Of a stretch of 64,000 bases of DNA, positions 14,401 to 24,275 are shown piece after piece (position 1 is the stretch's first letter; each line of letters opens with the position of its first letter). Source of the DNA: Terana coerulea. Its lineage: Eukaryota > Basidiomycota > Agaricomycetes > Polyporales > Phanerochaetaceae. The stretch covers positions 223,418-287,417 of the forward strand of contig JAKOGH010000685.1 in NCBI GenBank assembly GCA_024811115.1. The letters are read 5' to 3'. The notes beneath the pieces are model-generated. The model made no database searches and was not told the DNA's origin. It saw only the letters and a list, made by a program, of their open reading frames with translations. The position numbers were made by a program, and so were the translations under genes.

Positions 14401-15375
14401 AATAGACCTTCTCAAGGATGAAGTCTCAGAAGCCGATCTGGTCAGCCCGACCCTTCAATCTCTCAAACGACTGTTGGAGAACGTGCCAGAGGACGACCAC
14501 GACCGCCTCAAGTACGAGAAGGTCGTACATGGTCTTCTTTCGGCTTGCCTAGTGAACATAGATGCGATGAGGTTTGTACCTGTCACCGGCCTTCCTACCA
14601 GTGCACAGCCTCATCTTTGTCTTCAGAGGTCGGGAAGGACCCGCCTGCAGAAAGAAGATCAAGAACAACATGCTGGCCGCGGTGCTCGTGCTCACGATCC
14701 TCCCTCGCAAAGTGAGGCTTAGCCAGGCTGCGATTGAGCATTGTTGCTTTCTGATATCTCAACAACTGCTGGAATCTGACGAGGTAAGCTGTCACGCATT
14801 ACAACTCACGACTGATGCTGACGATGGAGTAGATGTCGCTGACGGCTGCACATTGCGCTAAGACTTTGTGCATAGCGTCGGCAATGGGCAGTCCCGCTCT
14901 GCAGCAATGCGCGCGCCTGCTGTTGCCTGGCATGATAGAGTGCGTCGCCAACGTCTCGGCCATGGACGAGAGCGAGGCCCCGGCTATTCGCGGGCAGATT
15001 GTGGCTGAGATATGGAAAGCATTTGCCGCCCTGTTCACCTCAACTTCGGAAGAAAATCGTAAGTGGAAACGGTCTCATCCTTTAATGGCTCAACGCTGAC
15101 TGTCTGCAGGGCCTCGGCTGCTGGGCGTGCTGCTACCGACGATGGCCTTGCTGCTGGATCCAAGCCAAACACCTCCATCTGCTCTGCACGCACAAACAAT
15201 TGCGCAGGTGTTGTCGTTCGCAACGACAGCCGCTCCAGCCTTCAAGGAAGCCACCTCCAAGCTATCACCCGAACTGAGAGAGACACTCGAGGCTTCCGTC
15301 AGACAAGCACTGGGAGGCAGGAAGACTGCCGTGAACGAATCTCAGAAGCCGCAGATTTCTCTGCGCTCCTTCTAA
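8423..15375 (+). CDS. LAA1: Laa1/HEATR5-family HEAT-repeat protein (AP-1 accessory)
   Basis: Nineteen exons, all in phase: 8423-8464, 8515-8598, 8653-8876, 8928-8976, 9023-9082, 9138-9293, 9344-10057, 10110-11156, 11206-11577, 11631-12896, 12949-13180, 13229-13518, 13568-13998, 14055-14161, 14224-14352, 14406-14571, 14627-14783, 14833-15058 and 15110-15375. They total 2,005 residues, matching the roughly 2,000 residues of yeast Laa1 and human HEATR5B. Helical HEAT-type repeats run throughout. Family-typical stretches include VAALYCIGELMGNFGSQ, LVAQCMVAIYTHGETKTLYD, EGALLLEQYQAPVTAALTPA and KNNMLAAVLVLTILPRKVRL. Laa1/HEATR5 binds the AP-1 clathrin adaptor and supports TGN/endosome transport. 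The intron 13999-14054 appears to start with GC rather than GT. The acceptor at 13228 or 13231 is a NAG tandem. No indel is needed over 6 kb of coding sequence. Confidence 0.9.
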
Positions 15376-15604
15376 AGACACCACGAGTCGTGACTTATGT
15401 ACTGGACAGTGTATACCTCTCCGATATTTATGCACCGTGACTTTTGAGCACGTTGAATAAGCCTCCATGACGTGATTGCAAGAGATAGCGATGCGAATAA
15501 TAATAATAGGTCCACCCCCTCCGACAATCCATGTACTCTACAAAAACTAATGCACACACAGCAACAGATATGCAAAATGAGAAACGCCGTCCGGAAACTC
15601 TTGT

Positions 15605-18541
15605 TCAGGATGTAGCAGACGGGTGTAGACGACCTTCCCTCAGCCGCTCCTCCATACGCTCGGCCGCAGCATCATAGACGTAGTGCATCGAATGGTGCCC
15701 CCACGGCCGCTGCGACGCGGTATCAGATTCGTCGTCGGTAAGATGGTCTGAGTGCCTCGACTCGTTGGTGTGTTCATAGAACAAATCATCAGGGTCGAAG
15801 GTGGCTGGTGCAGGCGGATCAATACTTGACATGGGTGAGAAACAGGGTGTACTCACAATCGGCATCGTCACGGACGACCTCGCGTCGTTTCCCAAGTGCT
15901 TTGGCACTCGGTCGCATCCGCCCTGGGACCTCCTCGTGCGGCTCCGGCGATTCGCTGTCGCTGATCCGCATCCTGCTCGCCAAGCTCGCCACTTCCTGCG
16001 CTTGGTCGTGGTAGTACTGCGAGGAGGTCGTCATGGAGCTGCGATCCGGCGAGGGCGTGCGCGACCGTGCGACGCTGTGCGGATTGCGCGGCCCATGCGG
16101 CGCAGGCGGCGGTCGCGCATGTGATGGTGGGCTGAGGTGGGAATGAACCGCCGGAGAGGGCACGGGCGGGAGGGGGTGCGAGTGGGCCGCGTTTGAGCTG
16201 GTTATCGTGAACGATGGCGCGGGTGACGGCGACGGCGACGAGGACGGCGAAGGAGTCTGGGACGAGCCACCGAAGTTTAGACGCGGCGGCTCCAGATGAT
16301 GGACTGAGCCGTCGTGGTCGTAGTAGAGTTGCTGAAGAGTCCGCATTGAGCGGAACACGTAAGGAGAGATGGTTGACTGAAACTTACATTCCTGTCTATC
16401 CGCGTTTCCTTCCTACTCCTCTCCTCAGCATCCCGTTCTATCCCGACGCGCTCCAGGTCGTCATACAACCTCAGCGCTTCCATGAGCTCCTCGTTGGACT
16501 TCAGCAATGCGGCTAGAAGCAGCTCTTCTTGTGTGGCCTTGGGATGATGACTGTCTCCTGAGTCCGACCGTGTTATCGATGGCGCGTAAGTGATATCTCC
16601 AGGTCCACCGGAGCGCGTTCGTTTGGGCTGTGGCGGACTGCCTCGTCCAGCGGCCAGTCTTGACCGTTCAGCCCCAGAGGACGCCCAGGGTATTTGAGCA
16701 AATATCAGTTCCTGCGATGCTCGACAACGCGCATAGAATTCCTACCAGCTTCAGGTCAGTGGAAAAAACTGCCAGCAGAATAGTTGAACAGACTCGTATA
16801 ATTTCCTTCTCTTTGAGATCCTCCGGCTTCGCAAACGCAAGGGCTTCAGAGAGCAGGTTTGCGTTGCCGCTGCCAACCTTGCATTCCTGGAATAGTCTGC
16901 GCATGTCTTCGTCTGCGGGTATAACGCGATGCCGGGACGAAGTCTTCTGCCTAACCTGCACATAGAGGTGTTAATACTATATTGGGTTCATGCAAGCAAC
17001 AACAACATACAGATGGCCTTCGAGGCATGTCTTGAGGTCGGGCTGTTAATGGTGGTTCATTAAAGTTAGGCACTGGCGGATTGAACATGGCATCTTCTGG
17101 GTCAAACGGAATACCCTATAAGAAGTTCACATTATTAAACAGCTGTCCGCCGTATATATATCACCACATAACACACCTCTTCAGGCTGATCAGTTGCCTT
17201 CACCTTCCGCCATAACCCACGGAAGCCTTCTTTCTCGTGCCGACCACCTGAAGCATTGATCAACATCGCTTATTAGATAACCTAGCATATAACGACTCCA
17301 ACTGACCTGATGGACTGCCATAAGCAGCACCTGCTAGAACCTGCAGTAACCGTTCTCGCACAACTGGCGAGGACTTCGACGATGTCAGCACGTCTTCCAG
17401 CGTTTCAAGGAACTTGCGTGAGAGGCATTGCAGGATGAATACCTCTCGGCAATTCCGAAGCATGATTGCCCAGAGCTATAAAGGGCATGAGACGGCATGG
17501 AACTGAATAGGAATGATGCGTACGTACACGAGCCGCGGATAGCTGAGCAGGAGCCTCTGCGTACCTGTATGAACGCAAGGTTACTACGTGTTCATACAAG
17601 GTGCCTCGTGCTCGTAGATCGTGGCTGAGAGAAAGGAATGAAGGTACTAACTTGAATTCCTTCCGCAAGGCTTTCATAGCTTCCTTCGCGTGCGCTTCAC
17701 TGGATGATGCGCGCTCGCATACCTCCAGCACAAGCGACCAGTCTTCCGATGCGGTAGCAGTGAGGTAGCCTGCGTCGAACGTCAATTGTAGTGTCGTTCC
17801 ATGAGCACGAGCAGCCGGTGCAGCCTGGACAGGCACTCACCAATCATTCGCGTGAGCTCTGCCTGCCCTTCTTCGTCTCTCCGTTCCCGCTCCTTATGCC
17901 TCTCTTTCTCCCTCTCTTTGTCCTTACCTCGCTCGCTCGCCCTCTCCCAGAATCCCTTGCGCTCCCTCTTCTCCTCACGGGAACTATGATCGAGTAGGTG
18001 CTCTTCGGAAAAATCCTGTTGTAGTCGCGGCGTATCGGGATGAGGATCAAGAGCTTTCAGGATACCAACCGCCGCCACCGCATTGTTGCTGCTTGGTTGT
18101 TTCTTCTTTAATAGTCCAGGGTCGCGATCTCGCTCGGCCTTGCCATTGGCAGACTTGGGCGGGACATTGGGCGGTGAGGTGAATGGAGAGACAGGCCTGG
18201 GTGATTGTGCGCGAAGCAAAGGAGAGCTGCCTGTGTGCAATCAAAGTAAGATTGACGGGGAATACGCGTGTTCTGGTGAACAGTATTCCGCGCACCGTCA
18301 TGCGAAGACACAATGTCCCATGGCTCTTCTGATGAGACGCGAATCGAGTGGCGGTCTTGCGAGTGTTGTTGATGGGTGAAGAAATGGCCGTTCTGCCCCG
18401 TCAGTTCACACCAGCGCAGAATCTCAAGCGGCCAGCGAGACGAACCTCTTGCGGGGTGTGCAGCACGCCAGGGCTACCGACGTCCGCCGTGGGTTTCGCA
18501 GACTTTGGCTTGTCCTTGTCTCGACTGAATAACTTCTTCAT
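15605..18541 (-). CDS. LSB5: VHS- and GAT-domain protein, Lsb5-like
   Basis: Twelve exons in phase: 18446-18541, 18296-18392, 17841-18230, 17652-17769, 17528-17564, 17307-17475, 17177-17247, 17011-17115, 16794-16955, 16388-16741, 15857-16331 and 15605-15804; 757 residues. A low-complexity N-terminus contains a charged Lys/Arg/Glu run around residues 140-180. A VHS domain follows at about 187-330 (LTRMIGYLTATASEDWSLVL ... LWAIMLRNCREVFILQCLSR ... LLQVLAGAAYG). A helical GAT region spans about 365-505 (EDMRRLFQECKVGSGNANLL ... LLAALLKSNEELMEALRLYD). The tail is rich in Pro and Ser. VHS plus GAT without a GAE ear or FYVE finger fits Lsb5/TOM1-type ubiquitin and endosomal sorting adaptors. It lies tail to tail with LAA1 (229 bp apart), another endosomal traffic gene. 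It could be labelled TOM1-like instead; the exact orthology is inferred. Confidence 0.82.
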
Positions 18542-18873
18542 CAGCGAGAGGCTGTGGTGGGGAAACCAAATGAGAGGGTGAGGTCGGATATCAAGCAGTA
18601 CTTTAACCAAAAGATGGTGTTGAGCTGTAACCTTGTATTGCACGCAGTAGACCAGCGGGGAAGCGCCGCGCCAGAGCCAAGCGGGGCAGTGCAGGGATAT
18701 GCCGAGACACGTGGCGATGGTCATTAACGTCCGGAAAGGGCGCCTCCGTCTGCAGCAGCCAAATCCTTCCGCTGGCTGCGGGCCTGCGACCGCGGAAAGA
18801 TGTACTAACCTCAGTCGTCTATGCTTCAAGGAATAAAGATTGTCTGTTGTACATTTTAACATCTATAATTGCG
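18542..18873. other. Spacer between LSB5 start and GH3 stop
   Basis: About 330 bp with the 5' flank of the LSB5-like gene and the 3' flank of the GH3 gene, both on the minus strand. Tandem genes, so it should contain the LSB5 promoter. No motif recognised. Confidence 0.4.
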
Positions 18874-20966
18874 TTATATCCGTACTGGCACAGTGCCTGT
18901 GGCAGCCGCTTGACCAAAGATAGCGTCCACCGCGGTCTCAAGAGCGGGGATAGTAAACTCCATCGTGGCGAGCACAGCCGCAGAGCGGTGACCCAAGTCC
19001 AACCCGAGAACATCATACGGCGCGCATGTTGAAACCACAACAACCTTCGTTTCCTCTCCCACTTTCTCCAGCATCTGAGTCAGACACTCGAGCTGCCAGC
19101 TACCCTTATCAAACCCGTTTCTGATCGCGAACACGACTCCCGAAGCGGCGTTCAAGTGTTCCTCGACGGACGGGGGGTGGGCTCCTCCTGCGAGTAGACT
19201 GCGTGGTGAACAGTCGTATACTTCCCAATGGCTTCGGCAAACGCTGTGTATGACGGCCCTGCGGTGTTACGTACGCGGCCAACCGCGTCCCGTAATACGC
19301 CCTCCGCGTCGTCAACCGCCAGATTGATGCTCTCCATCACCGGTGTGAACAACACGACGGAACCGTCCTGAGTGGCGAGCGGAAGAACTGCCGTCGAATC
19401 GCGTACCAGCGATAGGGAAGCCCCGTACGCTTCCTTGCTCAGCTTGGCATTCTCGCTCTTCAACGCGGTCCACGCGTCCGCGTCAAAGGCCGCGGAGAGC
19501 ACGTCCTCCCATGACCCCGCGAACGCGTCCTTGAGAGCGGTGATCCGCTTGCCGCCTTCTTGCAGTCGCTCGACCGTGAGCCGTCCTTCAGCAACTGCGG
19601 CATACGTTCGCTCCAGCGCCCCAAACTGGCGTTCCATTCGGTGGCAGATCATCACGATGTCTGCACCAGCCTGGAGGGCCATGACCGCGCCCTCCTCTGA
19701 GCCGTACTTCTCCGCTACCGCCTCCATTTCGAGACAGTCCGTGACGATGACCCCTTCGTAGTTCATCTGGTCTCTGAGCAGGTCGGTGGTGATCATGCGG
19801 GAGAGCGAGCACGGGGTGTCGGTGCTGGTAATCAGAGGTAGGGCCATATGCCCAGTCATGATGCTGGCGATGCTGTCGTCCACGACAGATTGGAATGGGA
19901 CGAGCTCTGTCGCAGCTAGTGCTTCGTTTGTCTGCATGATGCGAGGAAGATCGAGGTGCGAGTCGACGTGAGTATTTCCATGACCTGGGAAGTGCTTCGC
20001 TGACGGTGCAACACCGGCTTTCGTCAGGCCGCTACTGGCAGCCTTCACAAGTCCTGACACCTTCTGGGGATCTGGAGGTGATATAATACAGTACAGCCAA
20101 ATAACCATGTTCAATGCGACTTACCATCACCGAAGGACCTGACCCCTGAGGTTCTTGTTAGAACATTCGTGTGGTATTTCGAAGCAGAAGCGGCAATCTT
20201 ACCTATAACTGGATTGCGAGGATCCGAATTCACGTCCGCCACTGGGCTATACCTGTTGCAACGTTGATAGGTGAACGGATCGACGCTCTGTTCAAAGGAC
20301 TTACGCCCAGTTGATGCCTGCCATTTTCATCTCTTGCGCAGTTGCATTATATACTTTCTCAGTGAGTTCGGCAGAGCCCATCGCAGCGAGTGCCATGGCA
20401 CCTGGGCTATGGCTTACGTCAGGAAAGCTCGCCAAGAAGTATGTCATTACTCACAACTGGGTACCGCAATCGGGTTTGCTGAACGCTGATACAAGTCCTG
20501 TGTTCGTGTCAGAACATACGGTAAATTATATAGGTATCCTTGAGACAAACCGTTCTCCTGATCAGTCCCAATCATCAGCGGGCGGGGGTGGCCTGCGTCC
20601 TTAGCAAGCTTCTGCAAGCTCTGAACGAGATCGTGAACCTGCTTTGTATCTGAGAGCCCGTCAAAGATTTGAACATGCGACATAATATAGCAGTCTATAC
20701 CTTGAATATTGCGCTTCATGAGGATGACATTGCTGTGAAGTAATGTCAGCGTTGGGAGTAACTGCGACTGAGAAGATAATATATACCCAAGGTAGTACTC
20801 TGTAATCAAACGTTTGATGTCCTCGGAGAGTCCATGTCCATGAAACCCGAATACAAAATGCTTGAAGGCAACCAAAAGTTAGCTAATGCAGATGCGACGA
20901 CAGGAAACACTCGCATTGACGCACCTGGCCTATCTCACGCTTAAGCTCCTCTGACAGTTCAGTCAT
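18874..20966 (-). CDS. Glycoside hydrolase family 3, NagZ-type beta-N-acetylglucosaminidase-like
   Basis: Nine exons: 20925-20966, 20787-20860, 20701-20732, 20551-20649, 20455-20497, 20305-20406, 20203-20252, 20125-20145 (21 nt) and 18874-20071. The GH3 barrel shows IGTDQENG, PVADVNSDPRNPVIG and KHFPGHGNTHVDSHLDLP; the Asp-Ser-His triplet is the Asp/His acid-base dyad of NagZ-type GH3 enzymes. GVIVTDCLEMEAV carries the likely Asp nucleophile. A C-terminal alpha/beta region (GASLSLVRDSTAVLPLATQD, VVVVSTCAPYDVLGLDLG) follows. No signal peptide is visible, so a cytosolic enzyme is inferred. The reading frame is broken at a C6 run near 19,172-19,180: one more C joins the two conserved halves (553 residues), while as written the protein stops at 19,152. 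Activity on N-acetylglucosamine conjugates is inferred from the motif, not shown. Confidence 0.85.
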
Positions 20967-21413
20967 AGTGTTTCACTTGAGGGGGTTGGGTGTGGAATAT
21001 TGAAAGGGAGGGGTGGACATTCAGCGCAGCACAAGCTAAATAGTCTATAGCTATCTGAACAAGCTTTAGTTGCATCATGGAGTGTATGAAGTGGAGGTCA
21101 TTGGGTGTGAGAGGGAACCTTGATGCCGGTCCGGACGACGTGTGAGATGTCTCGGCCAAGTCCGAGATCACATCGGTACCGGCGGGTAGACGGGATTCCT
21201 TATTCGTCTGCACGTCGGACGCCACTTGGGCGTCTCCGAACTCTCTCTCATTGACTGCCAACTTCTTCTCCCTCGCTCGCTCGTTTTTGGTACACGTCGT
21301 ACAATGCAGAGAGAATCTGACTTTGATGTACGTGTTTTCTTCTTCTAATAAACTGCAAACTAGGCTCAGAGTGTGCCCCTCAGCAGGATGCGCGTCCAGC
21401 TAAACGGCAGCGC
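20967..21413. promoter_or_regulatory. Divergent region upstream of GH3 gene and gene at 21414
   Basis: About 450 bp between divergent genes. An ATG at 21304 followed by a short frame and a 36-bp intron-like stretch (donor near 21328, acceptor at 21363) could be a first exon of the next gene, but the phases do not join without an extra base. No other motif seen. Confidence 0.35.
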
Positions 21414-22632
21414 ATGATGCTGCCGGACGGTTTCGCGGCTGCCTCTGCGCCTTCGAAACCGTTGAGGAACATCATCCAGGCGCCACAATTTATTTCAGGA
21501 TTTACCGGTAGCTCCGGTTCAACTCCAAAACCATCGACTTCAGCTATCCGAAAGAAGCCTCAGTCAATACCTATCGCCAACGCTCGTTTTGAGAAGCCCT
21601 CGTCCAAGGATGGCTCAGATACCAAGTGGAAAGTGTTAAAGCCACCTCCTCAGCCTATGATACCTTTGATGGGCCCCGCGACACGTCTAGCGGGGCCCAA
21701 GCTTGCAACCTCCGTGAACACTCTGCGTCCTGTCCTACCTGCTCAACTTCCTACCACTCCTGTCAAGGCCAGAAAAATCCTGAAGCCGCCTGTTCTTGCA
21801 CCGCAACCTGAAGCTTCTTCCTCAAGTAAATTGAAGCCTATTCCCGCTCCTCCCCCTCTTGTTGCGCGGCGCAATACAACTCCAGCGAACACGAAGCCCG
21901 CGGTGAAGAGCATTTCCACCACACGGATAGCGCTCGCCACGGATATCAACACCGAGCAAGGCACCGCTGAGCTGCTGTCCATTTTCCTGCAGCAGCATGG
22001 CACGGGCTTTGTGGACCCTACGGAACGCGAGTTGAAGCGTGGTTTAGAGCAGAGCCCTGAGAAGCGGAGTAAGGCAAAGAATGCCAAGTACCTTCGGTGA
22101 GTGGCCTACTGTCAAGCGATGCTGCTGATTCAAATGGTCTGCTATCTACAGAGGTGGGCTTGCAGAAGCTGCCAGTCGACAACTCAATGCCACCAATACG
22201 AGCCAGCTGCTCTGGGAAGCCGATCTCTCCCGTTCGCTACAGAAGGGCAGAACCATGAAGGCTGACCTCCACATGCGTATACTCTCGGTTGTATGCACGG
22301 CGCCAGACTACACTGGCAACGCGAAAAGTCCTCATGCGCCTCGAGTGGTCCTTGCGCGTTGTATGGTGCTCACCTCGGAGGCGCGAGACATCCGGAGAGG
22401 AGAGACCACCGTGCTGTTTCGGCTGAACGAACGCCGCGACCCTACCTCGAAGCGGTCCACGAAGTTGCAAGAGGGCATGGACGTGAACGTGTGGCGGCCG
22501 TGGACGCAGATATCGTGTCCAGCACCCTCTGACGGCGACCAGACTGATAGTAAAGCGAATGTTGTGCGATGCTTTTCTCGTTTCCATACGTTTACACCGA
22601 AACTCAATCCAATCGAGGCCTTGTTCCCTTAA
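21414..22632 (+). CDS. Unrecognised protein with disordered N-terminus and folded C-terminus
   Basis: Exons 21414-22096 and 22152-22632 in phase, 387 residues from the ATG at 21414. Residues 1 to about 170 are rich in Pro, Lys, Ser and Thr and look disordered. A KRQR cluster, a possible nuclear signal, lies just upstream in the same frame, so the true start may be earlier (ATG at 21304). From about residue 180 the composition becomes that of a folded domain: ELLSIFLQQHGTGFVDPTER, LRGGLAEAASRQ and a beta-rich C-terminal part with LQEGMDVNVWRPWTQI. The ending resembles the strand pattern of OB-like folds, but this is only an impression. I do not recognise the family. Codon use and splice sites match neighbouring genes, so it is probably a real gene. 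Confidence 0.6.
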
Positions 22633-22821
22633 CTTTGCATTGTGGTCGGCGCTACGGTACCCGGGGTCCTCCTCACTGATTGACAGGTAGCTTGCTCCGC
22701 CACTAATGAGAATGCTTGCGGTGCGGCCCGCCTCTTGCACTCGACGCACAATACACCTCTTAGCGGTGACCCTCGCAGCAACATCCGCTCTCTCTGTAGT
22801 CAGCTGCAGACTACTAACGCA

Positions 22822-23696
22822 ATGCCCAAAGAATCAAAGAAGGTACGCGTGTACGCAGCTCCGGAGTATATGCACCGTAACCTCATATATCGAATTGCAG
22901 AAACTGACTCCGACACAACAGTCTTCTGGTAGTGATGATAGGTAAGTCATTCCTGGTAGTTTAGTACGCAGATTTGCTTATGCTACTACTAGTTTCGCAG
23001 TTGCAATGGCTCAACAAGTGCAAGGTAATATTCTGAGTGGTTATATGCGCGGTGTTCCGGTATTTATTGGAGGTGGCATTCTTCGGTTTCTAGTTTCCTG
23101 GGACAAGAAGAAAAAAGAAAGTGAAGTGAAGTTTTTGACAATCACCAAGGCGGAGCTGGGTTCATGCGTGAGACTACACACCCACTCCGTCGCGCAGCAC
23201 ACATGACACACTGTCGTTCCAGGGACAGGAGAAGGCGCAGGAGTTTGCGGCTGAAGTGGAAGAAATGTACGTCCCACGTGAGAACGAGAGTCAACCGTGT
23301 AGCAGATGCTAACTCACGTTGTCCCAGGAAGGCATCCTTGAACGCTTCGTCACGGACTACGCGGCCATCGACGATAAAATAAGAGCGTTATGGCAGGAGC
23401 TCCTCCATGCACAAGCCAAATCTCTGGTGTGTGTTTCTATCATATTAATATTGCGTATCTCAATTGCTCTCGGACTGTTCAGGACTTTAGCGTGGCCCAG
23501 CATGCCGCTATTGCGGAAATGGACTCTGTACGCGAGAAGGGCCAAGTGCGAGGGATGGCTATAGCGAAGAAGGCCGTTGAAGGTCGGTTGTGTTCGTAGA
23601 ATTGGCTCTTTGTACAATACCACTCACTCTGTTGCCGCAGATTGCAATCGTCTCGTCTCATCTTTGACAGACGGTGAATGGGCAGAATTTGAATGA
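22822..23696 (+). CDS. Small charged coiled-coil protein, unrecognised
   Basis: Read as exons 22822-22842, 22901-22941, 22993-23024, 23094-23167, about 23223-23270, 23328-23428, about 23484-23581 and 23641-23696. The protein would start MPKESKKKLTPTQQSSGSDD, continue with SWDKKKKESEVKFLTITKAE, EKAQEFAAEVEEM and EGILERFVTDYAAIDDKIRA, and end CNRLVSSLTDGEWAEFE. It is about 150 residues, mostly helical and charged, with no membrane segment. One junction (23266/23328) joins in phase only with a weak donor at 23271 or if one G is missing after ATG at 23267. The first and fourth junctions are also hand-picked. I do not know the function; the conserved-looking end and normal introns argue for a real gene. 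Confidence 0.5.
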
Positions 23697-24275
23697 TCGG
23701 TTTTGCTGCTCTCCTAGTAGTAGTCATACACCGGTCGTTTATTGCGCATTGCAATATGCTGTACGAACCACGTTTCTCTGCGAAGGGTAGGGGGGGTTGA
23801 TAATGTGCGACGTGCTACCAATAAAATCAATGCTGTAGAATAAAAGAGGACTCGTCAGGTTGTGACCTTTCCCGACTGCTCGGGTGACCATATATCGTGT
23901 GAAGCGCCCATATCAGTGACGCTCTTTGACTCCTGCTTCTTGCCTTGAGCTTGCACACCGAGCGCAAAGGCAAGACCTCCAAGTCCTTCTCGAGACACAG
24001 GCCTCCTTAACTCTGCATTGTGCAACTTTACCTATTCACAGCTGCGTTAACGAGTCTGTTGAGAAGAGTAGACTCACGGAATTCAACACAGGCGACAGTG
24101 TACGATAGCAAGTATGTCGATGCTTGGCTGGAATCATAAATCGTTGGCGGTACGAGTCTCACGAACGGATCCAGAGCCCTTATACCTGGAAGTTGGGTTC
24201 TGAGCTGTGCTGAGAGGTCTATTGCCGTGAACCTAGGTGCGTCGCGCTAGGTCTATACCCGCCTCAGTTCTGTCG
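23697..24275. other. Intergenic region before TSC2
   Basis: About 580 bp between two plus-strand genes. It should hold the TSC2 promoter and leader. Short open frames are present but show no splice continuity or recognisable composition. Leader introns are possible, for example around 24,230-24,275 (ends in ctcag). No RNA gene or repeat seen. Confidence 0.4.

Noticed and set aside
21304..21413. Short first exon at 21304 with a 36-bp intron for the gene at 21414
   Set aside because: The intron is shorter than any other here and the phases do not join without an added base; kept only as a possibility.
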